Assembly (NCBI RefSeq): GCF_009601025.1
Contig: NZ_WIVE01000006.1
Span: forward strand, 1 to 64,000
Direction: 5' to 3'
Length of the DNA stretch: 64,000 nt
Source of the DNA: Roseospira navarrensis
GTDB taxonomy: Bacteria; Pseudomonadota; Alphaproteobacteria; Rhodospirillales; Rhodospirillaceae
The position numbers were made by a program, and so were the translations under genes. This document shows positions 32,961 through 43,710 of this stretch, one piece after another. The notes beneath the pieces were generated by a model. The model ran no database searches. It had not been told where the DNA came from and worked only from the letters and a program-made list of their open reading frames with translations. Position 1 is the stretch's first letter, and every line of letters starts with the position of its first letter.

Positions 32961-35291
32961 ATGACGATCCTGGCCCGTCTCGTCCTGGCCCTGTGCGGTC
33001 TCGCCATGGTGACCGCGATCCTGATCTCGCTGATGTTCACGCAGGTGCTGGAGCGCCTGACCCTCCAGGCCGAGGAGGACCAGCTTGCCGGGCTGTTCGA
33101 GAACCTGAAGGCCGATCTGTCGGCGGAGGGCTACCGGGCCCTGACGCTGGCCACCCTGGTGGCCAGGAACCCGGTGGCCACGGCCGCCTTCGCCGCCGGC
33201 GACCGCGACGCCCTGCTGGCCATGTACCGCGACGGGTTCGAAACTCTGTCCGCCGAGTTCGGCGTGCGCCAGTTCCAGTTCCACGCGCCGCCCGCCGTCT
33301 CCTTCGTCCGCATCCACAAGCCGGAAAAGTTCGGCGACGACCTGTCCGGCTTCCGCAAGACCGTGATCGCCGCCAACCGGGTGCGGGCCACCATCCAGGG
33401 GTTGGAACGCGGCGTGGCCGGTCTGGGCATGCGCGGCGTCACGCCGGTCTCGCACGAGGGCGAGCATATCGGCTCGGTCGAGTTCGGCCTGTCCTTCGGC
33501 CAGCCGTTCTTCGAGTCCTTCGCCGAGACCTACGGGGTTGAGGTGGCGCTGTACCTGCGCACCGACGCGGGCGGGTTCGAGCCGTTCGCCAACACGCACG
33601 AGGGCGTCCAGTTCATCCCGGAGGACCGGCTTGCCACGGCGCTGAGCGACGGCCAGGTGATCCAGGACTACGAAGCCGAAGACCTGAACCTCGCCGTCAT
33701 GGCCCAGCCCATCCACGACTACGAGGGCCGCTCCATCGGCGTGGCCACCATCGCGCTGGACGCGGCCCCCTATCACGCCCGGATCGCCTCCGCCCGCTGG
33801 CTGGCCGTGATCGCGACGGGGGTCACCCTGGTGGTGGCCCTGATCGCCGGCTATCTGATCGCGCGCGGCATCGCCGGGCCGGTCAAGCTGGTGACCGAAG
33901 CGCTGACCCGGCTGTCGGCGCGGGACTTCTCCATGGACCTGCCGGACCGCAAGGGTCAGGGCGAGATCGCCCGCATGCTGGTCGCGCTGCGGGCCTTCCG
34001 CGATCAGGCCATGAAGGTGGACGCGGCGGAGCGAGAGCAGCACGCCCGTCTGGCGCAGGTGGAGGCCGCCCAGACCCGCCTTGGCGAGCAGGCCCGGCAG
34101 AACCTGCGCGGCGTGGTCCAGGCGGCCATGCAGGCCAACGAGGCCATCGTGGTCCTGGCCTACATGATGCGCGACGTGAACCGCACCAACGCCCAGGCCC
34201 AGAGCATGGCCTCGGCCGTGGAGGAAATGGTCACCTCGACGCGCGAGATCTCGGAATCGTCCGACACCGCCGCCGAAGACGCGGAAGGGGCGCGCGGCGC
34301 CGCCGACGAGGGGGTCTCCAGCGCCAACCGGGCGGTGTCGTCCATGCAGAGCATCCACGCCGCGGTCACCCGCGCCGGCGAGCGCGTGGACGTGCTCGCC
34401 CAGGCCTCCGCCCAGATCGGCGAGATCGTCAAGCAGATCGAGGACATCGCCGCCCAGACCAACCTGCTCGCCCTGAACGCCACCATCGAGGCCGCGCGCG
34501 CCGGCGAGGCCGGCAAGGGCTTCGCCGTCGTCGCCAACGAGGTCAAGGGTCTCGCCAATCAGACCGCCCGCGCGACCGAGGACATCCGCGGCCGCATCGA
34601 GACCCTGCGCGCCGAGATGACCGACATCATCGACGCCATGGGCAGCGGCGCCACCGCCGTGGAGGACGGTCGCGAGGTGGTCACCGGCCTGGGCGGCCAG
34701 CTCGGCACCATCGCCGAGACCGTCGCCCACGTCACCGAGAAGATGCGCGACATCGCCTCGATCCTGAGCGAGCAGACGCTGGCCGCCGGTCAGGTGTCGG
34801 AGGGCACGACCGCCATCGCCGAGCTCGCCCGCATGAACACGGAGGAGATCGAGCAGGCCATGCATGCCATGGACGAGGCCACGGGGGAGTTGAACCAGCA
34901 GGTCAGCATGTTCGCGAACATGGGCGGCATTCAGGTGCTCATCGAGGTCGCCAAGAACGACCACGTCACGTTCAAGAAGCGGATCGTTGACTCCGTGATC
35001 GGCCGCATGCGCTGGGCGGAACAGGACATCCCGGACCACACCACCTGCCGTCTGGGCAAGTGGGCGGCCGGGGTCGATGACCCGGCGCTGCGCGACCACC
35101 CGGCCTTCCGCGCCCTCGAACAGCCGCACAAGGACGTCCACCGGCTGGGCAAGGACGCCGCCCGCAAGGCCGCCAACGGCGATATCGACGGCGCCATCGA
35201 GATGATGGGCGACCTGAACGACGCGAGCCACCGCGTGATCGAGGCCCTCAACGCCCTGGGCCGCGCCGTGGAGGGGATGGAGAAGCAGTAG
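32961..35291 (+). CDS. methyl-accepting chemotaxis protein with Cache-type sensor and C-terminal CZB domain
   Basis: A 776-residue chemoreceptor. Membrane span 1 is residues ~5-27; a periplasmic Cache-like sensor fills ~35-270; span 2 ([21 protein letters not shown]) is ~276-296, followed by HAMP, then the signalling tip [23 protein letters not shown]. After the coiled coil, ~650-776 forms a chemoreceptor zinc-binding (CZB) domain with [16 protein letters not shown] and [18 protein letters not shown] domains sense zinc or HOCl. ATG 32961 gives the normal short cytoplasmic lead. No chemotaxis kinase genes are close by. Confidence 0.92.
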   Translation: MTILARLVLALCGLAMVTAILISLMFTQVLERLTLQAEEDQLAGLFENLKADLSAEGYRALTLATLVARNPVATAAFAAGDRDALLAMYRDGFETLSAEFGVRQFQFHAPPAVSFVRIHKPEKFGDDLSGFRKTVIAANRVRATIQGLERGVAGLGMRGVTPVSHEGEHIGSVEFGLSFGQPFFESFAETYGVEVALYLRTDAGGFEPFANTHEGVQFIPEDRLATALSDGQVIQDYEAEDLNLAVMAQPIHDYEGRSIGVATIALDAAPYHARIASARWLAVIATGVTLVVALIAGYLIARGIAGPVKLVTEALTRLSARDFSMDLPDRKGQGEIARMLVALRAFRDQAMKVDAAEREQHARLAQVEAAQTRLGEQARQNLRGVVQAAMQANEAIVVLAYMMRDVNRTNAQAQSMASAVEEMVTSTREISESSDTAAEDAEGARGAADEGVSSANRAVSSMQSIHAAVTRAGERVDVLAQASAQIGEIVKQIEDIAAQTNLLALNATIEAARAGEAGKGFAVVANEVKGLANQTARATEDIRGRIETLRAEMTDIIDAMGSGATAVEDGREVVTGLGGQLGTIAETVAHVTEKMRDIASILSEQTLAAGQVSEGTTAIAELARMNTEEIEQAMHAMDEATGELNQQVSMFANMGGIQVLIEVAKNDHVTFKKRIVDSVIGRMRWAEQDIPDHTTCRLGKWAAGVDDPALRDHPAFRALEQPHKDVHRLGKDAARKAANGDIDGAIEMMGDLNDASHRVIEALNALGRAVEGMEKQ

Positions 35292-35496
35292 GGGGGAGCA
35301 GAGGGGGTCGTATGCCGCTGGTTCTCTACTCGGCGTCAAGGGTCTGCCGTCCTGGTCGTGCTGAGTGTCGGGGTCGCAGGAGGGGTCCCCCATCTGGTTG
35401 AGGCGGCGGGGATTGCCAGACGAGACGCGAAGGCGTAGGCGTGCACGGCGCCGGTATCACAGGGCGCCCGCATCGCCCCCTTGGGAGACCCCCGCC

Positions 35497-36459
35497 GTGT
35501 CCTCCGTATCCCCGAACCCTCCGGCCTCCGCCGCCGGACCGGGTCTGCCCGACCCCCTGGCCGCCGCCCGCCGGATCCGGGCCGGCTATGCCGCCGCCAT
35601 CGGCGCCTATGTGTATTGGGGCCTGTCGCCGGTCTTGTACCACCTGCTGGGGCATCTGCCGCCGCTGGAGGTGATGGCGCACCGCATCGTCTGGGGGCTG
35701 GTGTTCGCGTTGCCGCTGGTGGCTTGGTTCGGCCAGACCGAGGCGCTGCTGCGGATCCTGCGGCGGCCCCGCCTGCTGGCCGTGTTCCTGGGCAGCGGCG
35801 TGGCGATCGCGGTCAACTGGCTGACGTTCATCTACGCCACCGGCAGCGGCCAGAAGCTGGACGCCAGCATGGGCTATTACATCTTCCCGCTTGCCAGCGT
35901 GATGCTCGGCGCGATCTTCCTGCGCGAGCGGCCGAGCCGCTGGCAGTGGGCGGCGGTCGGACTGGCGGTTGCCGGCGTGACGGTCATGCTGGTGGGGCTG
36001 GGGCGGCTGCCCTGGATCGCCCTGGTGCTCGCCGCCAGCTTCGGCACCTATGGCCTGCTGCGCAAGATCGCCCCGGCGGAGTCGCTGGTCGGCTTCACGC
36101 TGGAGGTGCTGCTTCTCGCTCCCGTCGCGGTGCTGTGGCTGGTCTGGCTGGGCTGGACTGGCGCCGGCAGCATGCCGCACGGCGGCGGCCTGGACATGGC
36201 GCTGCTGCTGATCTCCGGCCCGTTCACGGCCGTGCCGCTGCTGCTGTTCGCCATCGGCGCGCGCCGCCTGCCGCTGGGCACGGTGGGGATGCTGCAGTAC
36301 ATCAACCCGACGATCCAGTTCGGCATGGCGGTGGCGGTCTACGGCGAGACCTTCACGCCGGGCCACGCCGCCAGCTTCGCCCTGATCTGGACGGCCGTGG
36401 CCATCTTCGCCCTGGAGCCGATGCTGCGGCGGCGGCGGTTGACAAAGGCTCGTTTATAG
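35497..36459 (+). CDS. rarD: RarD/EamA-family transporter
   Basis: A 320-residue inner-membrane permease with ten predicted spans. The opening AAAIGAYVYWGLSPVLYHLLG and ASMGYYIFPLASVMLGAIFLRERPS match the RarD (chloramphenicol-sensitivity protein) group of the drug/metabolite superfamily; substrate unknown. The start is set at GTG 35497, because GGGAGA lies just before and the family begins there; an ATG at 35365 would add a Pro/Arg-rich stretch with no similarity. The 205 bases after the chemoreceptor gene hold no feature I can name. Confidence 0.88.
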   Translation: MSSVSPNPPASAAGPGLPDPLAAARRIRAGYAAAIGAYVYWGLSPVLYHLLGHLPPLEVMAHRIVWGLVFALPLVAWFGQTEALLRILRRPRLLAVFLGSGVAIAVNWLTFIYATGSGQKLDASMGYYIFPLASVMLGAIFLRERPSRWQWAAVGLAVAGVTVMLVGLGRLPWIALVLAASFGTYGLLRKIAPAESLVGFTLEVLLLAPVAVLWLVWLGWTGAGSMPHGGGLDMALLLISGPFTAVPLLLFAIGARRLPLGTVGMLQYINPTIQFGMAVAVYGETFTPGHAASFALIWTAVAIFALEPMLRRRRLTKARL

Positions 36460-36607
36460 ACGAATTTTGTGTCGGATGTTGGAGCGCTTTTCCGATGTCC
36501 CCATGCAATTCAACCAAAGCCAAAGTCTTGTTGGGATCTGGCGTCGGTCGCGCTTTAAGGTTAGGGTCCGTGGCTTTTTGTTCGAATGGGTGTGGGGAGA
36601 GGACAGC

Positions 36608-36967
36608 GTGATCGCACCGCAAGGCGGGTGCTCCTATGCGATCCGCCACTACCTGACGCCGGGCGACGGCCGGGATCTGTTCGCGAACTGGCTGGCGAAA
36701 CTCCGGGACCGGACGTCGAAGCTGGCCATCCTGAGGCGGGTCAACCGGCTCGAACAGGGCCAGTTCGGCGACTGCAAGCCCTGTCGCGATGGCGTGTGGG
36801 AACTGCGGGTGGATGTCGGCCCCGGCTACCGGGTGTATTATGCGCTGGCGGGCGAGACCGTGGTTCTGCTGCTATGCGGCGGCACCAAGAAAACCCAGGA
36901 CCGCGATATCGCGCGGGCCGTTTCCTGCTGGCGCGACTGGTGCCGGCGAGATGATGACGAAAGGTGA
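36608..36967 (+). CDS. RelE/HigB-like toxin (addiction module killer protein)
   Basis: A 119-residue protein from GTG 36608, which has GGGGAGAGG a few bases upstream. The core ...WLAKLRDRTSKLAILRRVNRLEQGQFGDCKPC, GVWELRVDVGPGYRVYYA and VVLLLCGGTKKTQDRDIARA is diagnostic of the small phage-Gp49/HigB-like RelE-ParE toxins that cleave mRNA. The C-terminus ends in WCRRDDDER. Toxin-first order with the antitoxin six bases later is the higBA layout. The open frame upstream to 36467 is not supported. Confidence 0.85.
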   Translation: MIAPQGGCSYAIRHYLTPGDGRDLFANWLAKLRDRTSKLAILRRVNRLEQGQFGDCKPCRDGVWELRVDVGPGYRVYYALAGETVVLLLCGGTKKTQDRDIARAVSCWRDWCRRDDDER

Positions 36968-36973
36968 TCGGCG

Positions 36974-37276
36974 GTGAAGGACCGAGCGCACGATGAGGCC
37001 GTAGCCGATCTGTATCGATCCGATCCGGCCCTTGCTGTGGACATGCTGAACGCCATTCTGGAGGATGGCGATCAGGCGGAATTGCTCATCGCCCTTCGCC
37101 AGATGACGAGGGCTTTCGGGGGTGTGCCCCGGGTGGCCGAAGAGGCCGGCCTCAACCCGACCCAGTTGTACCGGACCCTGTCGGAGGCCGGGAATCCCGA
37201 GTTGCGGGGATTCCAGGCTATTTTGCGGGCAATGGGTCTCAGGCTGGCCGTGCGCCCCCTCGACAAGGCCTCCTGA
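36974..37276 (+). CDS. HigA-like antitoxin with helix-turn-helix
   Basis: A 100-residue antidote protein from GTG 36974. The HTH lies at about 47-95 (FGGVPRVAEEAGLNPTQLYR then TLSEAGNPELRGFQAILRAM), ending GLRLAVRPLD as in the addiction-module antidote family. It should neutralise the preceding toxin and repress the shared promoter, which must be upstream of 36608 in the 148 bases after rarD. The gene ends 14 bases before the convergent chemoreceptor gene. Confidence 0.85.
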   Translation: MKDRAHDEAVADLYRSDPALAVDMLNAILEDGDQAELLIALRQMTRAFGGVPRVAEEAGLNPTQLYRTLSEAGNPELRGFQAILRAMGLRLAVRPLDKAS

Positions 37277-37290
37277 CCCTGGTGCCTCCT

Positions 37291-39549
37291 TTACGCCGCC
37301 TGCGGCCGTTCTGCCTGCCCCGGAGCGTCCGTCTCCGCCGTCCGGCCGTCCTGAACCGCGCGCAGGAACGCGGCCACCTGCCGACGCAACGCGGCCGTCT
37401 GGGCGGCGACGCTTTCCGATGTCTCGGCGATGACCCGCGCGGTGGTGTCGGAGCGTTCCGCCGCCGTGCGCACATCGTCGATGGAGGCCGACACACCCTG
37501 GGTGCCGGTCGCGGCCTCCTGGACGTTGCGGGCAATCTCCTGGGTCGCGGACCCCTGCTGTTCCACGGCAGCCGAGATCGACGAGGAGATGGCCCCGATC
37601 TCGCGGATCACGGCGGTGATGCCGGCGATGGAATCCACCGCGTCCCGGGTCGAGGCCTGGATGCGGCCGATCTGCGTGCCGATCTCGTCGGTGGCCCGCG
37701 CAGTCTGCGCGGCCAGATCCTTGACCTCGGTGGCGACGACGGCGAAGCCCTTGCCGGCCTCGCCGGCGCGCGCCGCCTCGATGGTCGCGTTCAACGCGAG
37801 AAGGTTGGTCTGGCTGGCGATGTCGTTGATGAGGGCGACGATCTCGCTGATGGTGCCCACGTTCTCCTGCAGCACGCGGATGCTCTCCGAGGTCCGGTCG
37901 GCCTGCGTGTTGGCCTGTCCCGAAACGCCTGTCGCCTGCGAGACCTGACGGGCGATCTCGCGGATCGACGACGACAACTCGTCGGCCGCGCTGGCCACGG
38001 TTTCCACGTTCGCCGTCGCCTGATCGGCGGCGCTGGCCACACTGACCGCCTCGGTGCGGGTGTGCTCGGCGTTTTCGCGAACGTCGCGCGAGGCGGCGCG
38101 CATCTCCTCCTCGGCCTGTTGCAGCCGCTCGAACACCGCCATCACGGCGCCGTCGAAGTCCGCGATCAGGGTCCGGACCCGCTCGGTCTCGCGCGCCTTG
38201 CGGGCCTCTTCCTCGCGCTGTTCGGCGGCCATGCGCTCGGATCGCACGAGGCCGTCCTTGAACACCGCCACCGCCTGCGCCATGTGGCCGACCTCGTCCC
38301 GACGCTCCAGGGCGGGCACGTCCGTGGTCAGGTCGCCGGCGGCCAGGGCGTCCATGGCGGCGGTCATGCCTTTGATCGGGCGGATCACGGTGCGGCCAAC
38401 GAACACGATCAGGGCGATGGTGCCGGCGATGACGGCGATGGTCAGCGCCATCATGATCGCCTGGGCCTGGGTCACGACCGAGGTGGCGGCGGCATCGGCG
38501 GCCGCCCCGCGCGCCTCGGCGCTGGCGACGACGGTGGACAGCGCCGCCGCGACGGCGTCGCCCTGCCGGTCGAGCAGGGCGGCGGCGTCCCGCGCCTCCT
38601 GGCGGGCCCTCAGCATGGCCTGCACCGTCTCGAACAGGTTGCCGTCGCCGGAGGCGGCCAGCGTCCATGTGTTGAAGGTCTCCCGGACGGCCGCGATCTC
38701 GGCTTCGTCCGCGTCAGTCTCGGCATGACGGGTGAGAACCTTGAAGGGCCGGGCGGACTCCGCCGCCAGGGCCTCGAATTCGGTCACCAGCGGCGTCAGG
38801 TGCTCCCGGTGGTCTTCCGCCATGAAGGCGCCCACGATGCCCTGCATCTCCAGGATGATGGCCTGCAGCCGCTGCGAGGCGGCATAGACCGGGAAGTCAT
38901 CCTCGAACAACTGGCGCATCAGCTTGTTGATGTGCTGGGCCGTGGCGGCGGCGCTCATCATCATCATGTTGGCGTCGCGCTTGGCCTGGGCCATGTCGGC
39001 CTCGCTGTCGGAGGCCAGATCGTCCAGCATGTCGAACAGCACCCGCCCGGTCTCATCGAACGCGGCGTGCATGGCCTCGACGCTCTCGAAGGCCTCCAAG
39101 GCGGCGCGGCGGCGCGCGATGGCGATGTCCTGCTGTTCGACGAACTGGTCGTGGCCCGCATGGGCGTCGGCCAGCGCGTCGGCCGTCTCCGCGCTGTCCA
39201 CCAGGCCCGTCAAGGTTTGGTAAGACTGCTCGAACCCGTCATTGAGGGTATCCAGGTGTTGCGACACTCGTGTGATTTGTTCGGGATCGACCTCTGAAAG
39301 AATGCCATGCGAAACGTTCGTCGAGATCAGAGTATTATTGACAAGGTCGTCTGCCGTGTTCGTGGCTGGGCTGGCGATCTCTGTAATCTGTTTGATTTTT
39401 CCTTGGATCTCGACAATGTAATATATGCCGGCAATGGCAATGAACACTGACATGACGGCAACAGCGATCAAGCCCATCATGATTTTTCTGGACATGCTGA
39501 GGCCAACTTTATTGGAATGATTTGAGTTAAAGAGATTGCCAGTGCTCAT
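37291..39549 (-). CDS. methyl-accepting chemotaxis protein with long helical sensor (HBM-like)
   Basis: A 752-residue chemoreceptor. Span 1 ([23 protein letters not shown]) is ~24-46, an all-helical periplasmic module of about 310 residues follows, then span 2 ([22 protein letters not shown]), HAMP ([23 protein letters not shown]) and the signalling tip [23 protein letters not shown]. The sensor length and helicity suggest the helical bimodular (HBM) type, inferred. The 5' ~300 bases and the upstream gap are richer in A+T than the rest. It ends convergent to the antitoxin gene. Confidence 0.9.
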   Translation of the reverse strand: MSTGNLFNSNHSNKVGLSMSRKIMMGLIAVAVMSVFIAIAGIYYIVEIQGKIKQITEIASPATNTADDLVNNTLISTNVSHGILSEVDPEQITRVSQHLDTLNDGFEQSYQTLTGLVDSAETADALADAHAGHDQFVEQQDIAIARRRAALEAFESVEAMHAAFDETGRVLFDMLDDLASDSEADMAQAKRDANMMMMSAAATAQHINKLMRQLFEDDFPVYAASQRLQAIILEMQGIVGAFMAEDHREHLTPLVTEFEALAAESARPFKVLTRHAETDADEAEIAAVRETFNTWTLAASGDGNLFETVQAMLRARQEARDAAALLDRQGDAVAAALSTVVASAEARGAAADAAATSVVTQAQAIMMALTIAVIAGTIALIVFVGRTVIRPIKGMTAAMDALAAGDLTTDVPALERRDEVGHMAQAVAVFKDGLVRSERMAAEQREEEARKARETERVRTLIADFDGAVMAVFERLQQAEEEMRAASRDVRENAEHTRTEAVSVASAADQATANVETVASAADELSSSIREIARQVSQATGVSGQANTQADRTSESIRVLQENVGTISEIVALINDIASQTNLLALNATIEAARAGEAGKGFAVVATEVKDLAAQTARATDEIGTQIGRIQASTRDAVDSIAGITAVIREIGAISSSISAAVEQQGSATQEIARNVQEAATGTQGVSASIDDVRTAAERSDTTARVIAETSESVAAQTAALRRQVAAFLRAVQDGRTAETDAPGQAERPQAA

Positions 39550-39748
39550 GGCGCGGAGTCCTTCTGCGTTTGGCCTGGACCCAAGCTCTTTCCGTCTTGG
39601 GTGTGACTGCGAACCTATTTAAAATGCCGCGAAAATCCCTGGATTTGCGCGGGCGTGATTATATCGAGTCTTTTGCGATACGGTGAGAAAAAATGAGGCC
39701 ATTGTGATGGGTGACCATTTTTTATGCGCATGACACAGGGGGCCGTCC
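39550..39748 (-). other. AT-rich leader/promoter region of the chemoreceptor
   Basis: About 200 bases of unusually AT-rich DNA with no gene, upstream of ATG 39549. AAGGAC lies just before the start. It probably contains the promoter; no single -35/-10 pair stands out. Confidence 0.4.
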
Positions 39749-40005
39749 GGCAGGGCTCCGAATCCGGATGACAGGGGTGTCTTGGTTCGTGCCCCATCAC
39801 GAGATTCTTCGCGCCCTAAGGGCGCTCCGGATGACACTCTCTATTAAAAGTGTGTCGTCCTGAGGGAGCCCCCGCGACCATCGTTCCGATGGTCGCGCTC
39901 CTTTGCGGCGACGCGACGCGTCGCCGGGGGCGACCGAAGGACCTCGTGAGGCGGGTTCGACCCCATCCGTGTCACAGAACGGCAATCCGGGTTCGAAGCC
40001 CTGGC
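39749..40005. repeat. dispersed palindromic repeat, family A, composite copy 3
   Basis: Left end GGCAGGGCTCCGAATCCGG then GATGACA, right end GTGTCACAGAACGG then ATCCGGGTTCGAAGCCC: an inverted arrangement of the module also seen at 18318-18372. Between them are a GGATGACAC / GTGTGTCGTCC pair and GACCGAAGGACCTCG, diverged versions of the other family A blocks. It fills most of the 532-base gap between the chemoreceptor and mfd genes. Confidence 0.75.
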
Positions 40006-40081
40006 CGTCCGGTGCGCGAATTGACTCCGCCCCGGCGGACGCGGTATTCCCGCCATCCCGTCGCCTCGGAACCGTCGCCCC

Positions 40082-43000
40082 GTGCTCAAACGTCAAATCG
40101 AGAAGGCCCTGCACGAGACCAGGGGCCGCGTCACCCTGGCCGGCATGCCGGAGGGCCAGGACGCCCATGTGCTCGTCGCCCTGGCCCGCGCCCGCAAGGG
40201 CCGCCCGCTGCTGCATGTGGCGCGCGACGACGTGCGCCTTGCCACGCTGGTCGAGCTGGCCCGCTTCATGGCCCCGGACCTGCGGGTGCTGGACCTGCCG
40301 GCGTGGGACTGCATGCCCTATGACCGGGTCTCGCCGCACGCCGACATCCTGGCCCGGCGGATCGACACCCTGGCCGCGCTGGCCGCCCTGCCGCCGGAGG
40401 GACCGGGCCCCGAGCCGCTGCTGGTGGTCACCACCGTCAACGCCATCACCCAGCGCGTGCCGCCGCGCGACTCCCTGGCCGGAGCCTCGTTCCCCATCCG
40501 CAAGGGCGAGAGCCTGGACATGGAGGCGCTGCTCGCCTTCCTGGGCCGGACCGGCTATGTCCGCGCGGAACAGGTCATGGAGCCGGGCGAGTACGCCGTG
40601 CGGGGCGGTCTGGTGGACCTGTTCCCGCCCGGCCTGTCCGATCCCCTGCGCCTGGACCTGTTCGGCGACGAGGTGGACGCCATCCGCGTGTTCGATGCCG
40701 TCAGCCAGCGCACCACGGGCGACGCCGACGGCGTCATCCTGAAGCCCATGAGCGAGCTGACGCTGGACGACGAGTCCATCGCCCGGTTCCGCACCGGCTA
40801 TCGCGAGCTGTTCGGCGCGCCCCGGCGGGACGACCTGCTGTACGAGAGCGTCTCCGCGGGCCAGGCCATGCCGGGCATGGAACACTGGCTGCCGCTGTTC
40901 CACGCGGGCATGGACACGCTGCTGGCCTATCTGCCCGAGGCCGCGATCACCCTGGACGCGGACACCGAGGCCGCCCGCGTCTCCCGCTGGGAGCAGATCG
41001 AGGAATACCACGCCGCCCGGCGCGACATCGCCCAGTCCGGGTCGGGCGAGGGCGGCATGATCTATAACCCCATCCCGCCCGACCGGCTGTACCTGACCGA
41101 AGAGGACTGGGCGCGGATGCTGGCGGCGGCGCTGCGCGTGTTCGACCTGTCGCCCTATGCGCCGGCGGAGGTCGCACCCAACACCCTGGACATGGAAGGC
41201 CGGCCGGGCCGCGACTTCGCCGACGTGCGCGCGCGCACCGGCGAAAACGTGTTCGAGGCCGTCGCCACCCATGCCGCCGACCGCATGGCGCAGGGCAAGC
41301 GGGTGGCGCTGGCGGCGTACTCGCTGGGCTCGCGGGATCGTCTGGGCGGGCTGATCCGCGACCACGCGGGCCAGGGCGGGGGGGCCGCCCGGCTGGAGAC
41401 CGTCGAGTCCTGGGCCGATCTGGCCACGGCGCCCAAGGAGGCGCTGGCCCTGGTGGCGCTGGGCCTGGACCGGGGCTTCGAGACGCCGGACCTGGCCGTC
41501 ATCGCCGAACAGGACGTGCTCGGCGACCGCCTCGCCCGGCCGCAGAAAAAGAAGCGCAAGGCCGACTCCTTCATCCAGGATGCCTCGACCCTGGTCGAGG
41601 GCGATCTGGTCGTGCATGTGGACCACGGTATCGGCCGCTATGACGGGCTGGAGACCCTGCAGGTCGGCGGTGCGCCGCACGACTGCATCCGCGTGACCTA
41701 TGCCGGCGAGGACAAGCTGTTCGTGCCGGTCGAGAATATCGAGGTCCTGTCGCGCTATGGCTCGGAAACCGCCGGCGTGCAGCTCGACAAGCTGGGCGGC
41801 GTGGGCTGGCAGGCGCGCAAGGCCAAGCTGAAGAACCGCATCCGCGACATGGCGGACAAGCTGATTCAGGTCGCCGCCGCCCGCCATCTGCGCAAGGCCG
41901 AGAGCTACGCCCCGCCGGAGGGCCTGTACGACGAGTTCGCCGCCCGCTTCCCCTACGCCGAGACCGACGACCAGCTCCGCGCCATCGGCGAGACCATCGA
42001 GGACCTGAGCAGCGGGCGGCCCATGGACCGCCTGATCTGCGGCGACGTGGGCTTCGGCAAGACCGAGGTGGCGCTGCGCGCCGCCTTCGTCGCCGCCCTG
42101 TCCGGCCAGCAGGTGGCGGTGGTGGTGCCCACGACCCTGCTCGCCCGCCAGCACTACAAGGTGTTCAGCGAGCGGTTCGCGGGGCTGCCGGTGCGGGTCG
42201 GCCACCTGTCGCGGCTGGTCACCGGCAAGGCCGCCACGGCCACCAAGAAGGAACTGGCCGACGGCACCCTGGACATCATCGTCGGCACGCATGCGCTGCT
42301 CGCCAAGAGCATTTCGTTCAAGAATCTCGGCCTGCTCATCATCGACGAGGAGCAGCACTTCGGTGTCGCCCACAAGGAGCGGCTGAAACAGCTCAAGAGC
42401 GACGTGCATGTGCTGACGCTGTCGGCGACGCCGATCCCCCGCACCCTGCAACTGGCGCTGACCGGCGTGCGGGAAATGAGCCTGATCGCCACCCCGCCCG
42501 TGGACCGGCTGGCGGTGCGCACCTTCGTCCTGCCGTTCGACCCGGTGGTGATCCGCGAGGCCATCCTGCGCGAGCGCTATCGGGGCGGGCAGTGCTTCTA
42601 TGTCTGCCCGCGCCTGAAGGACATCGACGAGGTGGCCGAGCGCCTGGAGGCCCTGGTCCCCGAGGTCAAGGTGGCCATCGCGCACGGCCAGATGGCGGCC
42701 CGGCAGCTTGAAGACGTCATGACCGCCTTCGCGGACGGGCAATACGACATCCTGCTGGCGACCAACATCATCGAGTCCGGCCTGGACATGCCGCGCGTCA
42801 ACACGATCATCATCCACCGCGCCGACATGTTCGGGCTGGGGCAGTTGTACCAGTTGCGCGGCCGCGTGGGCCGGGCCAAGGCGCGCGGTTATGCCTATCT
42901 GACCATCCGGCCGAACCGGACGCTGTCCAAGGCCGCCGAAAAGCGTCTGGACGTCATGCAGACGCTGGACACCCTGGGCGCCGGGTTCACCCTGGCCAGC

Positions 43001-43609
43001 CACGACCTGGATATCCGGGGCGCGGGCAACCTGCTGGGCGACGAGCAGTCCGGCCACATCAAGGAAGTCGGGATCGAGCTGTACCAGCACCTGTTGGAAG
43101 AGGCCGTGGCCGCCGCCCGCGCCGGCGAGGGCATGGAGGCGCTGGACGATGCGTGGTCGCCCCAGATCACCCTGGGCTCGCCGATCCTGATCCCCGAAGG
43201 CTACGTGCCCGACCTGGGAGTGCGGCTGTCGCTCTATCGCCGCATCGGCGACGTGACGGCGGACGACGAGATCGAGACCCTGGCCGCCGAGATGATCGAC
43301 CGCTTCGGCCCGCTGCCGACCGAGGTGGAGAACCTGCTCAAGGTGATCCGCATCAAGGTTCTGTGCCGCGCGGCCAACGCCGAGAAGATCGACGCCGGGC
43401 CGAAGGGCGCCGTGATCGCGTTCCGCAACAACGACTTCCCGAACCCGGCCGGGCTGGTGCAGTTCATCGGCAAGAACACGGCGACGGTCAAGCTGCGCCC
43501 CGACCACAAGCTGGTCGCGAAACGCGACTGGGACGACCCCGCCCGCCGGCTGCAGGGCCTGCACCGGCTGATGAAGGATCTGGCGGCGGTGGCTGGCGGG
43601 GCCTCGTGA
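40082..43609 (+). CDS. mfd: transcription-repair coupling factor
   Basis: A 1175-residue Mfd, which removes RNA polymerase stalled at DNA damage and recruits UvrA. In order: UvrB-homology N-terminus (LDLPAWDCMPYDRVSPHADI), RNA-polymerase-interacting CarD-like domain (VEGDLVVHVDHGIGRYDGLE, ~505-530), RecG-like helicase with Walker A GDVGFGKTEVALRA and DEEQHFGV, motif VI around QLRGRVGRAKARGYAY, and the C-terminal TRCF domain. GTG 40082 is the first plausible start and gives the usual length; its ribosome binding site is weak. It stands alone between repeat elements. Confidence 0.97.
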   Translation: MLKRQIEKALHETRGRVTLAGMPEGQDAHVLVALARARKGRPLLHVARDDVRLATLVELARFMAPDLRVLDLPAWDCMPYDRVSPHADILARRIDTLAALAALPPEGPGPEPLLVVTTVNAITQRVPPRDSLAGASFPIRKGESLDMEALLAFLGRTGYVRAEQVMEPGEYAVRGGLVDLFPPGLSDPLRLDLFGDEVDAIRVFDAVSQRTTGDADGVILKPMSELTLDDESIARFRTGYRELFGAPRRDDLLYESVSAGQAMPGMEHWLPLFHAGMDTLLAYLPEAAITLDADTEAARVSRWEQIEEYHAARRDIAQSGSGEGGMIYNPIPPDRLYLTEEDWARMLAAALRVFDLSPYAPAEVAPNTLDMEGRPGRDFADVRARTGENVFEAVATHAADRMAQGKRVALAAYSLGSRDRLGGLIRDHAGQGGGAARLETVESWADLATAPKEALALVALGLDRGFETPDLAVIAEQDVLGDRLARPQKKKRKADSFIQDASTLVEGDLVVHVDHGIGRYDGLETLQVGGAPHDCIRVTYAGEDKLFVPVENIEVLSRYGSETAGVQLDKLGGVGWQARKAKLKNRIRDMADKLIQVAAARHLRKAESYAPPEGLYDEFAARFPYAETDDQLRAIGETIEDLSSGRPMDRLICGDVGFGKTEVALRAAFVAALSGQQVAVVVPTTLLARQHYKVFSERFAGLPVRVGHLSRLVTGKAATATKKELADGTLDIIVGTHALLAKSISFKNLGLLIIDEEQHFGVAHKERLKQLKSDVHVLTLSATPIPRTLQLALTGVREMSLIATPPVDRLAVRTFVLPFDPVVIREAILRERYRGGQCFYVCPRLKDIDEVAERLEALVPEVKVAIAHGQMAARQLEDVMTAFADGQYDILLATNIIESGLDMPRVNTIIIHRADMFGLGQLYQLRGRVGRAKARGYAYLTIRPNRTLSKAAEKRLDVMQTLDTLGAGFTLASHDLDIRGAGNLLGDEQSGHIKEVGIELYQHLLEEAVAAARAGEGMEALDDAWSPQITLGSPILIPEGYVPDLGVRLSLYRRIGDVTADDEIETLAAEMIDRFGPLPTEVENLLKVIRIKVLCRAANAEKIDAGPKGAVIAFRNNDFPNPAGLVQFIGKNTATVKLRPDHKLVAKRDWDDPARRLQGLHRLMKDLAAVAGGAS

Positions 43610-43710
43610 TCAGCGGTTCATACGGCCGACGGAGAGGTTCATCCTTTTCGTTGGCCGGCCGGCCCGCCGCTGGCATCGCTGTGCGATGCCGGTTTTGAAC
43701 AGGACTGGGG

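Noticed and set aside
39797-43564. Minus-strand open frame of 1255 codons
   Set aside because: Antisense to mfd, which has all helicase motifs; the frame is a composition artefact.
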